64,000 bases of DNA from Flavivirga amylovorans (GTDB taxonomy: Bacteria; Bacteroidota; Bacteroidia; Flavobacteriales; Flavobacteriaceae). Under the pieces are notes generated by a model. It did no database searches and was not told the DNA's origin. It was given only the letters and a program-made list of their open reading frames with translations. This document shows positions 24,586 through 34,718 of the stretch, one piece after another. The DNA lies in contig NZ_JAUOEM010000011.1 in assembly GCF_030540875.1 (NCBI RefSeq), positions 1-64,000 on the forward strand, read 5' to 3'. Numbering within the stretch: the stretch's first letter is position 1; each line of letters begins with the position of its first letter. A program made the translations under genes and the position numbers.

Positions 24586-26805
24586 ATGTCATATTCTTAT
24601 AAATTAGTACTGCTCGTAATAGTTACATGCTTTTTATATAATTGCGATTCTCGTAACAAACAAACTATTGCCAAAAAAGAGATAAACTGGGCGGAGTGTT
24701 TAAAACAAAATGATATGCTCTGGAATAGTATTCCCCAAAATTGGAAAGAAGCACCACATTTAGGGAATGCAACTATAGGTTCTATGTTATATCAAGAAGG
24801 AAAAGCCATTAAATTACATTTGTTTCATGCAAATGCTAACGATCATAGAGATAATACTTTTGGTTGGACAGCCTATAGTAGAACCCGATTTGAAATAGGA
24901 TCTTTAAACTTGAATACTGTTGGTGATATATTGGATGGACAATGGCGTTTGGATATTTGGAATGCTGAACTCAATGGAATAGTTAAGACAAATCTTGGGG
25001 AGATTCGTTTTCGGCACTATGTACATGCAGAAGATATGGTAGTAGTAACTGAAGTATGGACAAGTAAAGGAGAGTCTAAAGCCAATTGGTCATGGCATCC
25101 AGAGAAGGCTGAAACAGAACGTGGAGGATACCCTAAAAAACCTGAAGAAATTAAGAAGTTTGCAAAAACATATGGTGAACACTATGTAAATACTTTAAAA
25201 GTATTTGAACCCAACCCAGAAGGGATACAAAAAAGAGAAGAAGATATTGAACTGTGGGAACAAAACTTAAGCTACGGAGGACAATATACTACTGCTTGGA
25301 CAGCTACAGAAGATGATGATGAGAAACGAACATTATATGTAAGTATAGCCAGCACATACCCTGAAAATACAGCTACAGCAGATGCGGTTTCATCTGTTCT
25401 AAATGCTAAAAAATCGAACGCTAAAGATTTAATAGATAGCCATAGAAAATGGTGGCACAATTACTACCCACAGAGTTTTGTGTCTATTCCAGATGCAGCA
25501 TTACAAAAGTTGTATTGGAATCAGATTTACCGTTATGGAGCTACGGCAAGACAAGGACGTTCTATAGTCAATACATCAGGGTTATGGTTTCAAGGCGGTC
25601 AATGGCCTTATATAACTAATGACTATAATACACAGACTTCCCATTGGGCATTACCAGCAGCTAATAGATTGGAACAATCAGGAGAATTGCTAGATGCATT
25701 ACACCGAGCTCAGGAAACTTTGATCAAAAACGTAAGGCCAGTAGAATGGCAAGATGATACCGCATTTTTAGCGCTTTCAACGGCACCAGATATGGTTGGT
25801 TCTCGTGATCAAGATATGCGTTATTGGAACTTAGTTGGGTGCCTTCCTTGGGCGCTACATAATTGTTGGTGGCAATACAAGTATAGTATGGACAAGAACA
25901 TGCTTAGAGAAAAGCTTTTTCCTTTATTAAGAAGAAGTATAAACTTGTATTTTAAAATGTTAGAAGAAAGAGAGGATGGGCGTTTAGGCCTGCCTCCAAC
26001 GTACAATCCAGAAACAGGCACACACCAAAACAACAATTTTGATTTGGGACTATTTAGATGGGGCTGCATGGCATTATTAGAAAGTTGTGAAACATTAGAA
26101 ATTGATGACCCACTAATTCCGAAATGGAAAGCTGTTTTGGAGAAGTTGGTAGATTACCCTAAGGATGAATATGGTTTTAGATTAGGAACCGATGCTAGTT
26201 CTCCAACTAATCATAGACATGGCTCACACTTGTTAATGATATATCCGTTCTATTTGGTAAATATTGATCAACCAAATACAAAAGAAGTATTAAACGCATC
26301 TGTAGAACGTTTTTTCTCAACACCTGGTCTTCCTGCAATGGTAATGACTCATGCGGTACCTTTAGCCGCTGCGATTGGGAGGAGCGATTTAGCTTTAGAA
26401 GGTTTGAAAAAGCAAGCTGGAGATTTACACCCCAATGGACTTTGGCATTCTCCGCCATGTATTGAGGCTTCTTTGTCCTTTGCTAACGGTCTTCAAACGA
26501 TGTTAATACAAGATTGGGAAAATACCATTAGAGTTTTCCCTTCAGTTCCTAACGAATGGAAAAATGTATCATTTCAAAGTTTACGAACTCAAGGTGCTTT
26601 TCTAATAGACGCTACAAGAGAAGATGGAAAAACAACATCAATTGGGATAAAAAGTTTGGCAGGTGAGCCTTGTTATCTTAAATCGGACATCGTTAATCCT
26701 ATAATAATTAAGGGGCAAGCTGAAATGAAGGCTTTAGGAAAAGGGTTGTGGGAGCTGAAATTGAAAAAGAATGACGAAATACTTTTAGTTTCTAAAGAGA
26801 ATTGA
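24586..26805 (+). CDS. GH95-like putative glycoside hydrolase, lipoprotein
   Basis: 739 residues. Signal peptide with lipobox-like LYNC (Cys20). N-terminal sandwich (LWNSIPQNWKEAPHLGNATI) and a helical barrel with NDYNTQTSHWALPAANRLEQ, which corresponds to the catalytic Asn/Gln/Trp segment of GH95, then LGLPPTYNPETG and NHRHGSHLLMIYPF. These place it in or near GH95/clan GH-L-like enzymes, but overall similarity to the GH95 gene at 17553 is low. Likely an inverting exo-alpha-L-glycosidase; substrate unknown. Confidence 0.72.
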   Translation: MSYSYKLVLLVIVTCFLYNCDSRNKQTIAKKEINWAECLKQNDMLWNSIPQNWKEAPHLGNATIGSMLYQEGKAIKLHLFHANANDHRDNTFGWTAYSRTRFEIGSLNLNTVGDILDGQWRLDIWNAELNGIVKTNLGEIRFRHYVHAEDMVVVTEVWTSKGESKANWSWHPEKAETERGGYPKKPEEIKKFAKTYGEHYVNTLKVFEPNPEGIQKREEDIELWEQNLSYGGQYTTAWTATEDDDEKRTLYVSIASTYPENTATADAVSSVLNAKKSNAKDLIDSHRKWWHNYYPQSFVSIPDAALQKLYWNQIYRYGATARQGRSIVNTSGLWFQGGQWPYITNDYNTQTSHWALPAANRLEQSGELLDALHRAQETLIKNVRPVEWQDDTAFLALSTAPDMVGSRDQDMRYWNLVGCLPWALHNCWWQYKYSMDKNMLREKLFPLLRRSINLYFKMLEEREDGRLGLPPTYNPETGTHQNNNFDLGLFRWGCMALLESCETLEIDDPLIPKWKAVLEKLVDYPKDEYGFRLGTDASSPTNHRHGSHLLMIYPFYLVNIDQPNTKEVLNASVERFFSTPGLPAMVMTHAVPLAAAIGRSDLALEGLKKQAGDLHPNGLWHSPPCIEASLSFANGLQTMLIQDWENTIRVFPSVPNEWKNVSFQSLRTQGAFLIDATREDGKTTSIGIKSLAGEPCYLKSDIVNPIIIKGQAEMKALGKGLWELKLKKNDEILLVSKEN

Positions 26806-26863
26806 TTTTAAGAATACCATTTGATAAAAGTATTAGGTAATAAACAGTTAATATTTTGATAGT

Positions 26864-27100
26864 ATGATTTATGGAGGTTTAATTTTCGTTTTTATTAGCG
26901 CATTTATATCATGTTTTGTATCAAAAACTAAGGATGTTTAGTGATAAGTAAAAAGCCCGCTAGGAAGTGGCAAGATGGGCCTATTGCTGGAAATGGAATA
27001 CAAGCTAATGGTAATGTGAGATCCTCTTAAGGAATCAATAGTGCTTAATCATGAAAAACTATAGGTTCCCGTTCAGGATGTTGCATTTAAAACTAAAAAT
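26864..27100 (+). pseudogene. GH95 relic (N-terminal end)
   Basis: ATG 26864 opens a lipoprotein-like signal (FISAFISCFVSKTKDV) that hits stops. In shifted frames come VISKKPARKWQDGPIAGNGI and DPLKESIVLNHEKL-stop-VPVQDVAF. These match residues ~30-85 of the intact GH95 at 17553. Confidence 0.8.
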
Positions 27101-27184
27101 TAGAAAAGACTCGAAAATAAGTAATAAAATCAAGATAGAAGAGATTGAATAAAGGGTTTAAACAAGATGTTCTTGTATCAACCG

Positions 27185-27262
27185 AAAAACATGATATAAG
27201 GATAATCGTTACTTTTCATTATTCTCGCATAGTGTAAAGAAATACTATAAAAACTTAATGTT
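27185..27262 (+). pseudogene. GH29 relic (short internal fragment)
   Basis: The plus strand reads KHDIRIIVTFHYSRIV-stop-RNTIKT, corresponding to the REMKTIATFHHSRTGQRNAKK stretch of the GH29 enzyme at 20038 (about residues 164-184). Together with the GH95 relic before it, it looks like a deleted second copy of the GH95-GH29 pair. No other feature is seen in 27101-27323. Confidence 0.6.
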
Positions 27263-27323
27263 TTTTCATTTTAATAAAATTTTGATAACCTAAAAATAAT
27301 TATTCATTTAAAATAAGAAGTCA

Positions 27324-28715
27324 ATGAAATATCAATTAGATACTTTAAAATTTCAAATTATTTTTTTTTTAATATTATTTGTTTTTAGTTGCTCTGAAAA
27401 TAAAAAAGATGATATTCCATGGGTATCATTATTTGATGGGGAGACATTAAATGGTTGGACTCAAAAAGGAGGTAAAGCTAATTATAAAATTAAAGATGGA
27501 ATGATAATAGGAAGTACGGTTTATAATACGCCTAATTCTTTTCTAACTACCAATAAAATGTATGGGGATTTTATTCTAGAGTTAGAGTATAAAGTAGATT
27601 CTACAATGAACTCAGGTATTCAGATACGAAGTAATAGTTTCCCAAATTACAGAAAAGGACAAGTTCATGGTTATCAAGTAGAGATTGATCCATCAGACCG
27701 TGCATGGAGTGGCGGTATTTATGAGGAAGGCAGAAGAGGTTGGTTGAATAATTTAAAAAATAATCCAAAGGCCCAAAGAGCTTTTAAGCAAAACGATTGG
27801 AACCATTATCGTATTGAAGCTATTGGAGATACTATAAAAACTTGGGTAAACAATGTACCAGCAGCCTATCTTATAGATGATAAAACAGCTAGAGGTTTTA
27901 TAGGGCTGCAAGTACATTTTATAACTAAAGACAAAAAAGAAGGAACAGAAATTAGTTGGAAAAACATTAACATACTTACAGAAAATGTATTAAAATATTC
28001 TAGAAAATCACCTTTAAGCCCAATTATCACTAAAAATAAATTAACAATTGATGAGCAGAAAAATGGTTGGAAATTGTTATGGGATGGTAAAACAACTCAT
28101 GGTTGGCGAGGAGCTAAATTAGATCATTTTCCTGAAAAAGGCTGGGTTATTGAAAACGGTGAGCTTTCAGTTTTGTCATCTGGTGGTGCAGAATCAAGAG
28201 CAGGAGGTGATATTGTAACTACTGAATTATATACTGATTTTGAACTAAAGGTAGACTTTAAAGTTCGGGAGGGAGGTAATAGTGGTATTAAATATTACGT
28301 AGATACTGAATTAAATAAAGGGGAAGGTTCTTCTATTGGATTAGAATATCAAATTCTTGATGATGCAAAACATCCAGATGCTAAACTTGGAAATCATGAA
28401 GGAAGTAGAACTATGGCGTCTCTTTACGACTTAATTAAAGCAGATCCAAATAAGCCAGTAAACCCAATAGGAGAATGGAATAGTGCTTATATTATTTCAA
28501 AAAATAACCACGTAGAGCACTGGCTAAATGGTATGAAAGTTTTAGAATATGAACGAAAAAGTGATAACTACCTCAAATTGGTGTCCGAAAGTAAATATCA
28601 TAAATGGCCAAATTTTGGAGAAGGAATTAGTGGACAAATATTATTACAAGATCATGGGGATTATGTGTCCTTTAAAAACATGAAAATACGTGCTATTAAT
28701 AACACTGAAAAATAA
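27324..28715 (+). CDS. Tandem 3-keto-disaccharide hydrolase (DUF1080 x2), lipoprotein
   Basis: 463 residues. Lipobox VFSC (Cys23). Two DUF1080/3-keto-disaccharide hydrolase domains: domain 1 (about 33-220; SLFDGETLNGWTQKG, VHGYQVEID) and domain 2 (about 245-458; LLWDGKTTHGWRGAK, GGNSGIKYYVD, GLEYQILDD). The fold is a concanavalin-like sandwich; characterised members cleave glycosides already oxidised at C3 by a Gfo/Idh/MocA-type enzyme. A broken Gfo/Idh/MocA gene lies directly downstream, so the oxidising partner may have been lost here or lie elsewhere. Confidence 0.88.
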   Translation: MKYQLDTLKFQIIFFLILFVFSCSENKKDDIPWVSLFDGETLNGWTQKGGKANYKIKDGMIIGSTVYNTPNSFLTTNKMYGDFILELEYKVDSTMNSGIQIRSNSFPNYRKGQVHGYQVEIDPSDRAWSGGIYEEGRRGWLNNLKNNPKAQRAFKQNDWNHYRIEAIGDTIKTWVNNVPAAYLIDDKTARGFIGLQVHFITKDKKEGTEISWKNINILTENVLKYSRKSPLSPIITKNKLTIDEQKNGWKLLWDGKTTHGWRGAKLDHFPEKGWVIENGELSVLSSGGAESRAGGDIVTTELYTDFELKVDFKVREGGNSGIKYYVDTELNKGEGSSIGLEYQILDDAKHPDAKLGNHEGSRTMASLYDLIKADPNKPVNPIGEWNSAYIISKNNHVEHWLNGMKVLEYERKSDNYLKLVSESKYHKWPNFGEGISGQILLQDHGDYVSFKNMKIRAINNTEK

Positions 28716-28721
28716 TAAAAT

Positions 28722-29045
28722 ATGGGTACTTATAGAAGAAATTTTATAAAAAAACAACGGTAAGAGCTATAGGAATTGCTTTTAGTAATAGTGTTATTGC
28801 CACATGTCCACAAAAAGTTATTCAAATATTATAGGAGCTAATAATCGTATTAATGTAGCAACCTAAGGATTAGGAGGAAGATATGGTGCTTTTATCGAGC
28901 CAATTATTAGAAAAAAAATAAGCAAGATAAGGTTGCAATAGAATTTGGTAAGAAAATTAATTATCAGCCCAAGCTAGAGAATGATATTCGTAAAATACTA
29001 GATGACAAAAATGTTGATACTGTTTTTATGATATGAAAAATAATA
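28722..29045 (+). pseudogene. Gfo/Idh/MocA oxidoreductase relic
   Basis: Six bases after the hydrolase gene, shifting frames read TYRRNFIKK, RAIGIAFSNSVIA, IIGANNRINVAT-stop-GLGGRYGAFIEPII and FGKKINYQPKLENDIRKIL then DDKNVDTVF. This is a Tat-type signal followed by the dinucleotide-binding start of a Gfo/Idh/MocA dehydrogenase. The catalytic C-terminal part is absent. The remaining bases to 29210 are AT-rich without other features. Confidence 0.78.
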
Positions 29046-29210
29046 AAGAGGTTTTAAAAGCTTCTAGTGTAAGATTAATTTTCATATTCTAAATTTATGC
29101 ACTATTTAATAAGATTAAAGCGTGTTTTTTTGTTAAATTTTTAAGAAAATATCATTTTTTTTTATAAATTCAACCTTTATAATTTGTATTCTTTTTAAAA
29201 AAATAATTAT

Positions 29211-29783
29211 ATGAATTTTTATGTTTCTCAATTAGAAAAAGGAGAAATAGTTGCATTTGAAGCCTTGTTTAAATTATACTATGATAAACTTGTGCACGTT
29301 GCAGGTGGTTATTTGGTGCGTACAGCAGATGCAGAAAATATTGTTCAGAACATTTTTTTAAAGTTATGGGAAGATAGAGCTATTTTGAAGCATGTATCAA
29401 ACATGAATTCTTACCTTTATAGAATGACCAAAAATGCGTGTTTAGACCAACTTAAACATGAAAAAATAAAAACTGAATACTTAGTCAATAGTTATCAAAA
29501 AAAGAATGCCATCCAAAAACAATTCTTAAAAGATGGAGCGGCATCCTTACTTTTAGAAAAAGAATTAGAACAAATTATTCAAAAGGCTATTGAGCAACTT
29601 CCTGAAAAATGCAAAAGAGTTTTTGTTAAAAGCAGATTTGAAGGTCTAAAGCATCATGAAATAGCCCATGAGTTAGGTATTTCAAAAAGAACGGTAGACA
29701 ATCATATTTCCAATGCTCTGAAATATCTTAGACTTCATCTTAAAGAGTTTATAACCATCTTTCTCTATTTTTTTATTTTTTAA
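29211..29783 (+). CDS. ECF RNA polymerase sigma factor, FecI-like
   Basis: 190 residues. Region 2 (about 14-80; FEALFKLYYDKLVHVAGGYL, ADAENIVQNIFLKLWE) and region 4 (about 125-180; AIEQLPEKCKRVFVKSRFEG, ISKRTVDNHISNALKYL). It belongs to the Bacteroidota sigma factors that pair with FecR anti-sigma proteins and STN-containing SusC transporters. It should switch on the PUL when the SusC partner binds its glycan. A hydrophobic C-terminal tail (FITIFLYFFIF) is typical of this group. Confidence 0.93.
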   Translation: MNFYVSQLEKGEIVAFEALFKLYYDKLVHVAGGYLVRTADAENIVQNIFLKLWEDRAILKHVSNMNSYLYRMTKNACLDQLKHEKIKTEYLVNSYQKKNAIQKQFLKDGAASLLLEKELEQIIQKAIEQLPEKCKRVFVKSRFEGLKHHEIAHELGISKRTVDNHISNALKYLRLHLKEFITIFLYFFIF

Positions 29784-29963
29784 ATAAATACTCCGAAATT
29801 TTTATATCTGAAACAGAAACCTCTATTTTAGTCGGTTTGCTTTTGTTTTTTTAATTTCAAAACAGGGTAAAAAATGCACATTTAATAAAATTTAGGCATT
29901 TTTTTTGCTTTTTAATTAGGTATAAGACCAATTTGAATCGTCTTACTTATATTAAGGTGTATT

Positions 29964-31103
29964 ATGAAAGATTATCAAATAATAAAATATTTAAAAGGGG
30001 AGACTACATCTGCAGAATCGGAAGCATTAGAAGATTGGGTTATAGCATCACCTCAAAATGCAAAAAAGTTTAATTTATTAAAAGCACAACATATTGCTTC
30101 TACATTTGACGAAACTTCTAAAAATATTAATGTAGATAAAGAATATATCAATTTTGTAAACAAACAAGGGGCTAAATCTGGTACTATGTATCATGTATTA
30201 AAACCTGTATTTAAGTATGCAGCATTATTATTGTTGTTTGTGATAGGATATGTAAGTACTAATGTGTTTTCAGGTCGTAATTTAGAGAGTTTGCAAACAA
30301 TTCCAGAAGATGCTATTACATTGCAATTGGAAGATGGTAGCTTTAAAGTTATATTAGAGAATGGTGTAGAAAATGTATTTGATTCTAATGGGAAATTAGT
30401 AGGATTACAAAAAGGAAGTAAAATTATTTATGATAAGGAAATGGCTGTTGATAAATTGGTTTACAATTCACTTATCGTTCCTTATGGTAAACGATTTGAT
30501 GTAGAACTATCTGATGGTACTCATATACTTTTAAATGCAGGGACAACTCTTAGATATCCAATTAAATTTTTACCAGGAAAAAATCGTGAAGTATTTTTAA
30601 CGGGAGAAGCATTTTTTGATGTAGCTAAAGATGCCAATCATCCCTTTATTGTAAATGCAGATAATATAGATGTAAAGGTTTTAGGAACAAAGTTCAATGT
30701 GTCATCATATCCAGAAGATGATGCTATAAATACAACTTTAGTAGAGGGTTCGGTAACTGTTAATGGTAGTGATAATAACTTAGAACCTTCATTTTTGAAA
30801 CCAGGATATAATGCTAAGTGGAACAAAACAGATAATCAGGTTTCTATAGGAAAGGTTAATATTTCCTTGTATACAGCTTGGGTGGAAGGTAAGATTGTTT
30901 TTAGGCATATGCGTTTCAAAAACATTAGAAAAAAATTAGAAAGACATTATAATGTCGTTATTAAAAATAACAGAAGTACTCTGGATCAAGAATTTTTTAC
31001 GGCAAGTTTTGATGGAGAAACCATTGAGCAAGTACTCCAAACTTTTGATAAAAATTATGGTATTGAATATACCTTTTTAAATAATGAAGTGATTATTAAC
31101 TAA
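29964..31103 (+). CDS. FecR-family anti-sigma factor
   Basis: 379 residues. N-terminal cytoplasmic helix bundle (about 1-70), one membrane helix at about 84-100 (KYAALLLLFVIGYVSTNVF), then the periplasmic FecR domain (about 170-270; VPYGKRFDVELSDGTHILLN, VFLTGEAFFDV, GTKFNVSSYPED) and a C-terminal DUF4974 domain (RHMRFKNIRKKLERHYNV). It relays the signal from the STN domain of SusC to the ECF sigma factor. It is 180 bases after the sigma gene. Confidence 0.93.
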   Translation: MKDYQIIKYLKGETTSAESEALEDWVIASPQNAKKFNLLKAQHIASTFDETSKNINVDKEYINFVNKQGAKSGTMYHVLKPVFKYAALLLLFVIGYVSTNVFSGRNLESLQTIPEDAITLQLEDGSFKVILENGVENVFDSNGKLVGLQKGSKIIYDKEMAVDKLVYNSLIVPYGKRFDVELSDGTHILLNAGTTLRYPIKFLPGKNREVFLTGEAFFDVAKDANHPFIVNADNIDVKVLGTKFNVSSYPEDDAINTTLVEGSVTVNGSDNNLEPSFLKPGYNAKWNKTDNQVSIGKVNISLYTAWVEGKIVFRHMRFKNIRKKLERHYNVVIKNNRSTLDQEFFTASFDGETIEQVLQTFDKNYGIEYTFLNNEVIIN

Positions 31104-31207
31104 CTAATAAACAACTAGTTGCCTATGTAAAAACTAAACTAAACTAAAAGAAACTAATCATAACTGATATAACCTCATTAATCTTAAATGTAAAGGGGTA
31201 TAAAAAA

Positions 31208-31236
31208 CCGGAAAATGCGCTAACATTTCCCGATTT
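31208..31236 (+). other. Hairpin in the fecR-susC gap
   Basis: CGGaAAATG and CATTTcCCG flank CGCTAA, making a short stem about 45 bases before the SusC start. There is no following T-run, so it may be a leader structure rather than a terminator. Confidence 0.3.
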
Positions 31237-31280
31237 AGGTGTGATTAAATTTAATTAACCACGAAAAACATAACAAAAGT

Positions 31281-34200
31281 ATGAAAAAATTAACTCGGTT
31301 GTTAAAGCCATGTGCTTTTATACCAAAATTTGACTTAAAAATGAGGCTTACAACATTTTTGCTGATTGTCTCCTTATTTCAAATCCATGCAAATACAACC
31401 TATGGTCAAAAGACTAAAATTACATTGAACGTTGAAAATGTATCTTTAGAAAATGCCTTGAATAGTATAGAGTCACTCACAGAATTCAAATTCATGTATA
31501 ATGATAGTGAAGTGAACTACCAAAGAATAGTTTCTGTACATGCCAAAAGAGAACGCGTTTCAAATATTCTAGAGAAACTCTTTTTAAATACAGATGTTGT
31601 TTTTGAAGTATTGGACAAACAAATTATATTAAAGCGTAGTAAATTTGAAGATATAGTATTACCTGAAAAGGTAGTTGATGAAGATGAAAATCAACAATTC
31701 ACTGTTAATGGTACTATTAAAGATGTGAATGGACAACCTCTGGCAGGTGCCAATGTCATAGAAAAAGGAACATCGAATGGTATTGTTACTGATTTTGACG
31801 GTAATTTCTCATTAAATGTTTCAAGCCAAAATGCTACTCTAGTCATATCTTATCTTGGTTTCACCTCAAAAGAGGTTTCTGTGGCTGGTCAATCTAGTTT
31901 GAATGTCACTTTAGAGGAAGATGCCGCAGCATTAGATGAGGTTGTAGTCATTGGTTACGGTTCTACAACAAAAAGAGATTTAACTGGTTCGGTAGCAAAT
32001 GCTAACCTTGAGACTGCTACAGAAACTTCAAATGTGTCAATTGTACAGGCACTACAAGGATCCATTGCGGGTTTAAACGTTGGTGCTGTTACTAGTGCAG
32101 GACAAAATCCTTCATTATCTATAAGAGGGCAAAACACCTTATCTAGTAATGGTGGTGATAATGCTCCATTAATAGTACTCGATGGTATTATATACAGAGG
32201 TAGTATTATTGATTTAAATCCTGACGATATTGCATCTATGGATATCCTTAAAGATATTAGTTCGACAGCTATTTATGGATCACAGGCTGCCAATGGTGTC
32301 ATTTTAATAACTAGTAAAACAGGAAGGACGTCTTCTAAACCTACGTTTAATTTCTCTAGTAGTTATACGGTTCAAACACCTTCCAATAGGTTTGAACCTA
32401 TGAATGCGGCTGAATATGAAGAATTTTATCCCGATATTTTTTGGGATAGAGGCGGTAGAATAGGACCAGATTTTTTACAGGTAGATCCCAGCTATGTTTG
32501 GCAAAATAATTTTAAGACTACCGAAATATCAGAAGGTTATGCTGCTGGATTAGATACACCATGGAATGATTTGTTAACAGGTAATGGTCATCAGCAAACG
32601 CATAACTTAAGTATAAGTGGTAGAGGTGAATCTGTAAGTTATTTTGTTTCAGGCGGTTTTACAGATCAGGAAGCATTCATAAAAAATGATACATATAGAA
32701 GGTATAATTTTAGAGTTAATCTAGATGCTAAACTAAATGATTGGTTGAATATAGGAACCCAGACTTTTGTTGCTGTTAGTGATTATTCAGGACAATCTGC
32801 GAATTATGATGCCACTCCATTAAATAATAGTAACAACAGCCAGCATGCTTATTATTATCTTCAACCTTGGGCACCTATAAGAGATGATCAAGATGTATTA
32901 ATTCCTAACCCAGAAGGCGGTTGGTTAAATCCTTTTTTAGCACTCGAAGTAGATAATTCAGATGTGCGTTTAAATCTATCTAGCGTATTGTATGCCAATA
33001 TTAAGCTACCTATAGAAGGACTTAGTTATAGAGCAAATTATTCAAATAACTATAGAACGAGAGATTTAGCTAATTTCGATCCTTCTGCCGCTAGTTTTCA
33101 AGGAGAAGCTTTTAAAACCCATTCATTAGCTTGGGATTGGTCATTCGATAATATTTTAACCTATAAAAAAACGTTTGCCGAAGACCATAACATTAATGCC
33201 ACTTTTGTATATGGTGTTGAAAAAAGACATTTTAATGGTACAGATGCTAGATCTAGTAATTTTGTAGTAAAAATTTTAGGATATAATAGGCTTGAAGCGG
33301 GCGATTCATCTCTTAATCAAGTCTTTTCAGGTAAAGAAGAAGAATCAAGTCTTTACCAGATGGGTAGATTATTGTACAATTACAAGAATAAGTATTTTTT
33401 TACAGGAACTGTTAGAAGGGATGGGTTTTCTGGTTTTGGTATTAATAATAAAACAGCTGTATTTCCTTCTGCTGCTATTGGGTGGGTTGTTACCGAAGAA
33501 TCTTTTGCAAACGATTCAAGCTGGTTAAATTATTTAAAATTCAGGTTTTCTTATGGGCAATCTGGCAGACGTGGCGTAGGTCGTTATGATACTTTAGCCC
33601 AAGTAGATTCTACACCAAGTGTTGTATTTGGCGATGGCGGTCAAACTTTTTTAGGGCAAGAGCCAACTACTTTAGCTAATAATTCTTTAGGATGGGAAAC
33701 CACCACAGGTGCTAACTATGGTCTCGATTTTACACTGTTTAATAACCGAATAAATGGAACCTTTGAATATTATTCTAATAAAACAGAAGATATACTTTTT
33801 GAAATTGATCTTCCAGTAATTACTGGGTTTGAAGATATCAATACTAATCTAGCAGAAGTGTCTAACTCTGGGATAGAATTAACATTATCAAGTAACATAG
33901 TAGATAAAGGGGATTGGAAATGGAATACTTCTGTCAATTTCAATAGGGTTCGTAACAAAGTAGAATCAATATTAGGAGTCGATAATGATGGTGATGGGAT
34001 TGAAGACGATTTAATTTCAAATAATAGAACTGATGGACTGTTTATAGGTGAGCCTCAAAGGGTTTATTATGATTATGAAATAATAGGCATGTGGCAGTTG
34101 GCAGATGCAGCAGATGGCTCTATTTGGCCCGGATTTTTACCTGGTACCTATAAATTGAATGATTTAGATGGTAGTGATGATATTTCATTGGCTAGCGATA

Positions 34201-34706
34201 GAAAAATTATTGGATATAGGGATCCGTCTTACCGATTTGGTATAGCAAATACAGTTTCTTATAAAAACCTAAGCATGTATGTTTTTCTAAATTCCATTCA
34301 AGGAGGTAAAGATTATTATTTTGGTGATGATGCTCCGCATAGTACTGGTAATTGGAACAAAGCAGACCAATTATCATATAGCAATGTTCCAAAGGGTGCT
34401 TGGGACTATTGGATGCCAGAAAACCCTAATGCGAAGTATCGTAGATTGGATGATGCTGGTCAATTTCCAGGAACACCATATACTCAAAGAAGTTTTGTTC
34501 GTTTGCAAGATGTTACGATTTCTTATAATTTTCCTAATAAGCTAATCGAAAAATTAAGCCTTAGCAACCTTAAATTATTTGTTAGTGGTAAAAACTTAGC
34601 TACTTGGACTAAATGGAATGGTAGTGACCCAGAAACTGGGGTTGGATTTCGACCAGATAACCCATTACTTAAAAGTTATACCATGGGTTTAAATGTTCAA
34701 TTTTAA
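31281..34706 (+). CDS. SusC/RagA TonB-linked outer membrane transporter with STN domain
   Basis: 1141 residues. Signal region to about 40 (IHANTTYG). STN domain about 45-115 (KITLNVENVSLENALNSIE), the part that contacts FecR. Carboxypeptidase-like regulatory domain about 138-212 (GTIKDVNGQPLAGANVIEKG, DGNFSL, LVISYLGF). Plug with the TonB-box-like DEVVVIGYGSTTKRDLTGSV near 219 and LIVLDGIIYRG, then a long beta-barrel ending FKLFVSGKNLATWTKW...GLNVQF. It imports oligosaccharides across the outer membrane with the SusD partner 12 bases downstream. Confidence 0.96.
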   Translation: MKKLTRLLKPCAFIPKFDLKMRLTTFLLIVSLFQIHANTTYGQKTKITLNVENVSLENALNSIESLTEFKFMYNDSEVNYQRIVSVHAKRERVSNILEKLFLNTDVVFEVLDKQIILKRSKFEDIVLPEKVVDEDENQQFTVNGTIKDVNGQPLAGANVIEKGTSNGIVTDFDGNFSLNVSSQNATLVISYLGFTSKEVSVAGQSSLNVTLEEDAAALDEVVVIGYGSTTKRDLTGSVANANLETATETSNVSIVQALQGSIAGLNVGAVTSAGQNPSLSIRGQNTLSSNGGDNAPLIVLDGIIYRGSIIDLNPDDIASMDILKDISSTAIYGSQAANGVILITSKTGRTSSKPTFNFSSSYTVQTPSNRFEPMNAAEYEEFYPDIFWDRGGRIGPDFLQVDPSYVWQNNFKTTEISEGYAAGLDTPWNDLLTGNGHQQTHNLSISGRGESVSYFVSGGFTDQEAFIKNDTYRRYNFRVNLDAKLNDWLNIGTQTFVAVSDYSGQSANYDATPLNNSNNSQHAYYYLQPWAPIRDDQDVLIPNPEGGWLNPFLALEVDNSDVRLNLSSVLYANIKLPIEGLSYRANYSNNYRTRDLANFDPSAASFQGEAFKTHSLAWDWSFDNILTYKKTFAEDHNINATFVYGVEKRHFNGTDARSSNFVVKILGYNRLEAGDSSLNQVFSGKEEESSLYQMGRLLYNYKNKYFFTGTVRRDGFSGFGINNKTAVFPSAAIGWVVTEESFANDSSWLNYLKFRFSYGQSGRRGVGRYDTLAQVDSTPSVVFGDGGQTFLGQEPTTLANNSLGWETTTGANYGLDFTLFNNRINGTFEYYSNKTEDILFEIDLPVITGFEDINTNLAEVSNSGIELTLSSNIVDKGDWKWNTSVNFNRVRNKVESILGVDNDGDGIEDDLISNNRTDGLFIGEPQRVYYDYEIIGMWQLADAADGSIWPGFLPGTYKLNDLDGSDDISLASDRKIIGYRDPSYRFGIANTVSYKNLSMYVFLNSIQGGKDYYFGDDAPHSTGNWNKADQLSYSNVPKGAWDYWMPENPNAKYRRLDDAGQFPGTPYTQRSFVRLQDVTISYNFPNKLIEKLSLSNLKLFVSGKNLATWTKWNGSDPETGVGFRPDNPLLKSYTMGLNVQF

Positions 34707-34718
34707 AAAAAAATAATT

